A stretch of 64,000 nt of DNA, from assembly GCF_003182135.1 (NCBI RefSeq), contig NZ_QGTL01000016.1:62001-126000 (forward strand), given 5' to 3'. Under the pieces are notes generated by a model. The model searched no databases, was not told the DNA's origin, and was given only the letters and a program-made list of their open reading frames with translations. Positions 60,067-64,000 of this stretch are shown here, piece after piece (position 1 is the first letter of the stretch; each line of letters starts with the position of its first letter). A program made the translations under genes and the position numbers. The DNA comes from Nocardia neocaledoniensis. GTDB lineage: Bacteria > Actinomycetota > Actinomycetes > Mycobacteriales > Mycobacteriaceae.

Positions 60067-60888
60067 TTACGCCATAGGCCGGAAACTCGCCACATCGACG
60101 GCGCGTTGGCCGTCGGCCAGCGCGCACAGCGTCGCCGTCCCGAACACGCCGGTGCGGTCGAAGGCGACCGCGGTGCCGATCGAGATGCCCGCGCGTTCGA
60201 TCCGGTCGGTCGTGGCGAATCCGACCGCGGGTCCCTCCGGCAGCCGGGCCAACGCCAAAGTCAGGTCAGCGTTGATGAATTCGAGTCCGGCGCTGCCGAA
60301 GTTGGCCGCCACGTTCACCACGTCGGCGATGCCGGCGGCCAACTGGAACGGCGTCACGGGCTCGCCCTCGACGACCGGAATCTGCTCGTGCCAGATCTGT
60401 TTGCGCGCGTCGTTCTTGGACTGTGCCGCGTCACCCCAGCCCGTCTTCTCGGTGAAATAGAGCCGGTGTTGAGCCGGTACCATCGCGGCGCCGACCGGGG
60501 GGAGTTCCGGTTGCGCACCGCCCGACCAGACCGCCCCCGAGGGGCTCCGGCTCGGCGCCAACCACAGGGCCGATGCCCTGGCGACGGGTCGTCCGCCTTG
60601 TTCGAGCACGCTGTCGATCAGGCAGAGCCGCCTGCCTTCCCGTACCACGGTCACCGAGGTGGTGCACGGCCGCAAACGCGCGGGCCGGAACAAATCGACA
60701 GTCCAGCGCGCGGGCGTCAGGTCGCCGCGTCCGATGGACTCGACGTGCTGCTCGGTGGCCCGGGCCAGGGCCGAACTCACCGCCAGTCCGCGCATGTGTT
60801 CATCGCCCCACCCGCTCGATGCCTCCGCCTGGGGGATCAACTCGATGCCCGCCGGACCGGTTCGGGTGCGGAAGAACGCTGTGGTCAT
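60067..60888 (-). CDS. Acyl-CoA thioesterase-like double-hotdog protein
   Basis: A 273-residue protein of the TesB-like / thioesterase superfamily. WGDEHMRGLAVSSALARATE and ARWTVDLFRPARLRPCTTSV form the N-terminal hotdog, and FINADLTLALARLPEGPAVGFATTDRI (cited as NADLTLALARLPEGPAVGF) the second. The acid residue in NADLTL matches the TesB active-site region. It would release CoA from a dead-end acyl-CoA. AGGAGG precedes the ATG. AT-rich element 25 bases upstream. Confidence 0.8.
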   Translation of the reverse strand: MTTAFFRTRTGPAGIELIPQAEASSGWGDEHMRGLAVSSALARATEQHVESIGRGDLTPARWTVDLFRPARLRPCTTSVTVVREGRRLCLIDSVLEQGGRPVARASALWLAPSRSPSGAVWSGGAQPELPPVGAAMVPAQHRLYFTEKTGWGDAAQSKNDARKQIWHEQIPVVEGEPVTPFQLAAGIADVVNVAANFGSAGLEFINADLTLALARLPEGPAVGFATTDRIERAGISIGTAVAFDRTGVFGTATLCALADGQRAVDVASFRPMA

Positions 60889-60913
60889 GGAGATCCTCCT
60901 GGCTGGGTTAGGC

Positions 60914-60937
60914 CATGATATTAAATATATGATACTG
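60914..60937. promoter_or_regulatory. AT-rich element before thioesterase gene
   Basis: CATGATATTAAATATATGATACTG has a 13-base A/T run and a repeated ATGATA. It lies 25 bases before the thioesterase start on the minus strand. The rest of 60938-61100 shows nothing assignable. Confidence 0.65.
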
Positions 60938-61100
60938 TCGAGTCTGCGCAATAGACCTCCCGAGGTCCTTCTGATCCCTGCGAGGGCCTCGGGCCGCGGC
61001 GTCGGTCACCGCAGCGCGTGTCACATCCACGCGCCGGACAACCCTCCGGTGACCGACGCCGTTTCCATGGGTCGATGCTGCGCGACGGCATGCCGGGGCC

Positions 61101-61109
61101 GCATAATGC
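61101..61109. promoter_or_regulatory. GCATAATGC element directly before GntR gene
   Basis: GCATAATGC ends 4 bases before the GTG at 61114. CATAAT is well placed as a -10 hexamer for a leaderless transcript starting at or near that GTG. It is identical to 16545-16553 at the paralogue. Confidence 0.4.
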
Positions 61110-61113
61110 GTAA

Positions 61114-61854
61114 GTGCCGAACGACAAAGACCCTCTGGACGCCGAATCCACGATGCGGGAGTTTCCGCGCCGGACCAGTTCGCAGCGTCAGCAGTTGTCC
61201 GAAGACGTCGCCAGCTACGTTCGGGAACTGATTATCTCGGGCCGGGTGCGGTCCGGCGAGTTCCTGCGCGCCGAGCCGATCGCCGAAGCGGTCGGGGTGA
61301 GCAACACGCCGGTGCGCGAGGGTCTGTTGCTGCTCAGTGGTGAGGGCTTCGTCGAACTGGTGCCTCGCCGGGGATTCATGGTGTCGGCGTTCAGCAGGCA
61401 GGATGTCCGCGATCTGTTCTGGGCGCAGGCCACGCTGGCCGGTGAACTGGCCGCCCGCGCGGCGAAATCCATTTCCGCGCGCCAGCTGGCCCACCTCGCC
61501 GACGTGGTCGAACAGCACGAGAAGGCGGTTTCCGAGGGCGCCGATCTCGATCGCATCGTGGCGCTCGGGCACGAATTCCACCGGACCGTCAACCTGGCCG
61601 CGGATTCCCGCAGACTGGCGCTGCTACTGCGTTCGATCGTCAAGCAGCTGCCCAACCGGTTCTACGGCAACATCGAGGGTCACGCCAACGAGTCCCTCGA
61701 TTTCCATCCGGCCATTCTCGAGGCACTGCGCAAACGGCGCGCCAAGACGGCGAGCACGCTGATGCGTGACCACATCATGTCCGGCGCCGACGAGCTCATC
61801 GCCATGCTCGAGAAGCAGGGCATGTGGTCGGAAGCGGAGAAATCCACCGCCTAG
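61114..61854 (+). CDS. GntR-family regulator with FCD domain
   Basis: A 246-residue paralogue of the regulator at 16582, nearly identical in the winged helix (LIISGRVRSGEFLRAEPIAE, VSNTPVREGLLLLSGEGF) and in the end of the FCD domain (HIMSGADELIAMLEKQGM). FCD metal ligands are visible in GHEFHRTVNLA and FHPAIL. GTG 61114 may be leaderless; ATG 61153 is an alternative that aligns better with the paralogue's start. It lies upstream of an 18-bp inverted repeat and an NTF2-like gene, similar to the order seen at 14.7-17.3 kb. Confidence 0.85.
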   Translation: MPNDKDPLDAESTMREFPRRTSSQRQQLSEDVASYVRELIISGRVRSGEFLRAEPIAEAVGVSNTPVREGLLLLSGEGFVELVPRRGFMVSAFSRQDVRDLFWAQATLAGELAARAAKSISARQLAHLADVVEQHEKAVSEGADLDRIVALGHEFHRTVNLAADSRRLALLLRSIVKQLPNRFYGNIEGHANESLDFHPAILEALRKRRAKTASTLMRDHIMSGADELIAMLEKQGMWSEAEKSTA

Positions 61855-61862
61855 CCCGGGAG

Positions 61863-61880
61863 TGTCCAGAAACTTGGACA
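61863..61880. promoter_or_regulatory. Inverted repeat TGTCCA-N6-TGGACA
   Basis: TGTCCA-GAAACT-TGGACA with 9-base arms lies 82 bases before the NTF2-like gene, matching the 84-base spacing at 14731. It also directly follows the GntR stop. Confidence 0.65.
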
Positions 61881-61961
61881 CTCGGCCCGCCGGTTCGCGC
61901 GCAGCATGGGGATCGCAGGACACCACTGCAGCGAACTGGACAGGAAAGGCACCGTTCAACG

Positions 61962-62333
61962 ATGAGCAGCACCCCGGATCAGGCCACCAAGGACCTCGCC
62001 GACAACTGGGTCAAGGCCCTCACCAACATCGATCTCTTCAAGGAGATCAGCCACGAGGACTGCCTCGTGTGGCACAGCGCCGACGACCTGTGGGTCAGCG
62101 TCGCCGATGCCGTCGCCGCCGTGTACGAGCGTTCCCCTGACGGTGTCCCCCCGACCTTCGTCTCGCTCGGGGTCGTCTTCACCGAGCAGGGCTTCTTCCA
62201 CGAGTGCACCACGGAGGTGTCGATCGGTGGCCAGGAGATGAAGCTGCACCTGGTGCAGATCGTCGAGGCTCGTGACGGCAAGGCCGCGCGGGTTCGCGAG
62301 TACATCGGCCCCGAGATGGGCGTTCAGCCCTGA
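61962..62333 (+). CDS. Small NTF2-like protein
   Basis: A 123-residue NTF2-like protein. DLADNWVKALTNIDLFKEIS and HEDCLVWHSADDLWVSVADA form the helical start and pocket, and IVEARDGKAARVREYIGPE the closing strand. Probably binds or isomerises a cyclic intermediate; no catalytic residue is fixed. Ribosome site AGGAAAGG is 13 bases upstream of the ATG, a rather long spacing. Confidence 0.7.
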   Translation: MSSTPDQATKDLADNWVKALTNIDLFKEISHEDCLVWHSADDLWVSVADAVAAVYERSPDGVPPTFVSLGVVFTEQGFFHECTTEVSIGGQEMKLHLVQIVEARDGKAARVREYIGPEMGVQP

Positions 62334-62351
62334 TCCCGGGTGCGCGGCGAT

Positions 62352-62398
62352 AGGGCCGGTGCCCGTGACCGACGTGGTCACGGGCACCGGCCCTTTTG
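62352..62398. terminator. Intrinsic terminator
   Basis: A 19-base perfect stem (62352-62370 and 62376-62394; AGGGCCGGTGCCCGTGACC) with a short loop is followed by TTTTG. It lies between the NTF2-like gene and the convergent beta-propeller stop. Confidence 0.85.
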
Positions 62399-62404
62399 TT
62401 CGGG

Positions 62405-63523
62405 CTAGGGGGTGATGGCCACGACGGGGCCGTCGGACATGACCACGCCGGTGTCGACGGAGGGGTGACCGGACGGCGTGAGGCTCCCGTCGCCGCGGAT
62501 CGTGTAGGGGTGGACCCTGGAGGTCACCTGTGCGGTGAGTACGTCGACGAGGTACAGCGTCTGCCCGTCGGGATGCAGCGTGACCTGGCCGGGCAGCGTG
62601 GCCGCGGGTGCCGCGTACGGTGACCCGGGCAGTTCGGTGAGCCGCCCGTCCGCGCCCACCGCGAAGCCGGCGATCGACTGGCCCATCGCGTTGGGTACGT
62701 AGAGACGTGCGCCGTCGGCGGTCGTGACCGCGCCATGGGGAACGCCGTGCGTCGGATACGGTGAGCCCGGAGTCGGCGTCAGCGCTCCGTCCGCGTCGAT
62801 CGCGAACCCGGACAGGTCGAAGCCGAACTCGTTGCTCACGTAGAGGAACCGGCCGTCCGGGCTGAAACCGGGTGCCACCGGACCGAGCTTCACCGCGGTG
62901 GCGCCGAGCGGTGTCATGGTGCCGTCCGGCTCGATCGCGTAGTTGGACATGGTGTCGCCCAGATAGGTGACCACGCGCAGGAACCGCCCACCGGGGTCGA
63001 CACGCGCCATGCCGACCGCGCTGAAGCCGTCCACCGGAACCGTCGGCGCTCCGGTCGGGGTGAGCGCGCCCGACGGCGCCACCGCGTAGGACTCGACGTG
63101 TCCCGGCGCGCCTCCGACCACGACGAACAGCTGGGTGCCGTCCGGGCTGAGCGCGGCCGCGGTGGGCGGGCCGCCGACCGTGATGTCGGCACCGGGCACC
63201 GGATGCAGCGTCCCGGTGTCGTCGAGCCGGTATCCGGTGACACCGAAGTCGCCCGCGTGGGGGACGTAGACGGTGCGCCCATCCGGTGCCAGGACCAGCG
63301 AGAGCACGCCGAACCCGGTCGGGAACGGACTGTTCGGGACGTTCGACACGGTCCCGTCGTCGGCCACGCGGAGGACACCGATTCCCATCGACGCGGTGCC
63401 GGCGACCACCAGGAAGCGGGAATTCGGTGCGGAGGCAGGCGCCGGGGCCGCGGTCCAGCTGGCGATGCTGAGCAGCGCGGCGACAAAAGAGATTGTCACA
63501 CAACGGAACAGGAGGGAAGTCAT
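62405..63523 (-). CDS. Secreted beta-propeller protein, lactonase/YncE-like
   Basis: A 372-residue paralogue most like the one at 7641. The signal peptide SLLFRCVTISFVAALLSIAS leads to an Ala-Pro-rich cleavage region near residue 32. Blades include SPDGRFLYVSNEFGFDLSGF, GALTPTPGSPYPTHG and LPGSPYAAPAATLPGQ. ATG 63523 follows GAGGAG. It is divergent from the last propeller of the window, the same arrangement as at 7.6-10.4 kb. Function outside the cell is inferred as lactone binding or hydrolysis. Confidence 0.8.
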   Translation of the reverse strand: MTSLLFRCVTISFVAALLSIASWTAAPAPASAPNSRFLVVAGTASMGIGVLRVADDGTVSNVPNSPFPTGFGVLSLVLAPDGRTVYVPHAGDFGVTGYRLDDTGTLHPVPGADITVGGPPTAAALSPDGTQLFVVVGGAPGHVESYAVAPSGALTPTGAPTVPVDGFSAVGMARVDPGGRFLRVVTYLGDTMSNYAIEPDGTMTPLGATAVKLGPVAPGFSPDGRFLYVSNEFGFDLSGFAIDADGALTPTPGSPYPTHGVPHGAVTTADGARLYVPNAMGQSIAGFAVGADGRLTELPGSPYAAPAATLPGQVTLHPDGQTLYLVDVLTAQVTSRVHPYTIRGDGSLTPSGHPSVDTGVVMSDGPVVAITP

Positions 63524-63596
63524 CGGTGAGCTCCTCGAGGGGATGTGGATCGCGAACGGCCACCGGCCGAGCGCGCGACAGCTCGAAACGATCACA

Positions 63597-63609
63597 TTTT
63601 GTATATGAT
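63597..63609. promoter_or_regulatory. AT-rich element before propeller gene
   Basis: TTTTGTATATGAT lies 73 bases before the leftward propeller gene start. It is a weak match to the shared element. Confidence 0.4.
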
Positions 63610-63688
63610 CTGACAACGGGCGTTGTGTCGCGTGACAACCGGCGGCCCGTCCCGTTGCCCGATCTCAAAAAGGCTCACCGAGTGAGAT

Positions 63689-63706
63689 TGCACACTATAT
63701 TGTGCA
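63689..63706. promoter_or_regulatory. Inverted repeat TGCACA-N6-TGTGCA with AT centre
   Basis: TGCACA-CTATAT-TGTGCA is an 18-bp inverted repeat 52 bases before the rightward propeller ATG. The overlapping CATAAT (63705-63710) may be its -10 element. It has the same 6-6-6 layout as the TGTCCA motif but a different half-site. Confidence 0.5.
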
Positions 63707-63758
63707 TAATTCAGGTGGGCGATGTGGCCTGCCCGGATACACGGAGGTATCGCTCCTG

Positions 63759-64000
63759 ATGCTCAGGAACGCTCTCATCCCGCGACGTCTCGCCGCGGGC
63801 GTGGCCGCCGCGGTGGCGCTGTCGTTGTCCCCGGCCTTGGTGCACCCGGCCGACGCGGCCGAGGCGGACCGCTATCTGTTGGTGACGGGCACGGGTTCCG
63901 CCAATGTCAGCGTCCTGCGTGTCGAGGACAACGGCGTGCTCACCCGGGTGCCCGGCGCCCCGTTCGCGAGCGACACGGGGTCGCTGACGCTCGAGATCAC
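63759..64000 (+). CDS. Secreted beta-propeller protein, N-terminal part (partial)
   Basis: Eighty codons are visible before the window ends. The signal peptide has IPRRLAAGVAAAVALSLSPA, and cleavage is likely near HPADAAEA. RYLLVTGTGSANVSVLRVED begins the first blade, and VLTRVPGAPFASDTGSLTLE resembles the start of the paralogue at 19218. GGAGG lies 11 bases before the ATG. It is divergent from the propeller at 62405. Confidence 0.78.
   Translation, partial: MLRNALIPRRLAAGVAAAVALSLSPALVHPADAAEADRYLLVTGTGSANVSVLRVEDNGVLTRVPGAPFASDTGSLTLEI

Noticed and set aside
1..64000. Search for tRNA, rRNA, riboswitch, phage or transposon genes
   Set aside because: I saw no cloverleaf-like sequence with CCA-type ends, no rRNA segments, and no integrase, transposase or capsid-type protein. 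A tRNA scan by software would be needed to exclude small RNAs fully.

Overview
The window is high-GC DNA (roughly two thirds G+C by eye) with dense, overlapping operons, many GTG starts, a WhiB-type iron-sulfur regulator and abundant acyl-CoA enzymes. This points to an actinomycete, most plausibly a mycolic-acid genus such as Nocardia or Rhodococcus (inference; no rRNA or marker gene is present). I saw no insertion sequence, phage gene, tRNA or CRISPR array. Almost everything is catabolic: 7 CaiB/BaiF-family CoA-transferases or racemases, 4 aldehyde dehydrogenases, 4 acyl-CoA dehydrogenases (one cut by the window edge), 4 MaoC/HTD2-type hydratases, 2 citrate-lyase-beta-like lyases, 2 MmgE/PrpD proteins, a thiolase, an Ltp2-like thiolase homologue, an acyl-CoA synthetase and two importers.

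Layout. 1-4.9 kb (+): acyl-CoA dehydrogenase end, MaoC, a thiolase-like protein lacking thiolase catalytic residues with its DUF35 partner, a CoA-transferase and an alpha-methylacyl-CoA racemase-like protein. 5.1-10.4 kb: a CoA-transferase, a dienelactone-hydrolase-like enzyme, two secreted beta-propellers and a small monooxygenase-like protein. 10.6-17.3 kb: two aldehyde dehydrogenases, a VOC protein, two NTF2-like proteins, PucR and GntR regulators. 17.4-21.3 kb: aldehyde dehydrogenase, secreted beta-propeller, CitE-like lyase. 21.4-25.5 kb (-): a five-gene overlapping acyl-CoA dehydrogenase/lyase/SDR/hydratase operon, divergent from a long (+) operon (25.6-35.5 kb) running from MaoC to thiolase with an internal GntR gene. 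35.8-46.9 kb: two MmgE/PrpD genes, aldehyde dehydrogenase, CoA-transferases (one like mesaconyl-CoA C1-C4 transferase), nitroreductase, and the XRE/MmyB and GAF/Fis regulators. 47-55.3 kb: LuxR-type regulator and a sugar-type ABC importer in which one permease is fused to a beta-propeller. 55.4-64 kb: second dienelactone-hydrolase-like enzyme, truncated cupin, aromatic-acid-type MFS transporter, WhiB, alcohol dehydrogenase, thioesterase, GntR, NTF2-like protein and two more secreted beta-propellers.

Three recurrent non-coding motifs connect these genes. (1) AT-only or near AT-only promoter-proximal elements with a core close to ATAATATAT, up to the 12-bp palindrome ATAATATATTAT at 60045-60056, precede nearly every catabolic operon from 17.3 to 63.7 kb. 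(2) An 18-bp inverted repeat TGTCCA-N6-TGGACA occurs upstream of five genes and once inside a terminator stem. (3) TGGGAA-N6-TTCCCA precedes both dienelactone-hydrolase paralogues and the XRE/MmyB regulator gene. They suggest one large regulated locus for an unknown, probably branched or lactone-forming carbon source. A mesaconyl/citramalyl-CoA branch is the most specific chemistry I can propose. All functions are inferred from motifs read by eye; no database search was possible.
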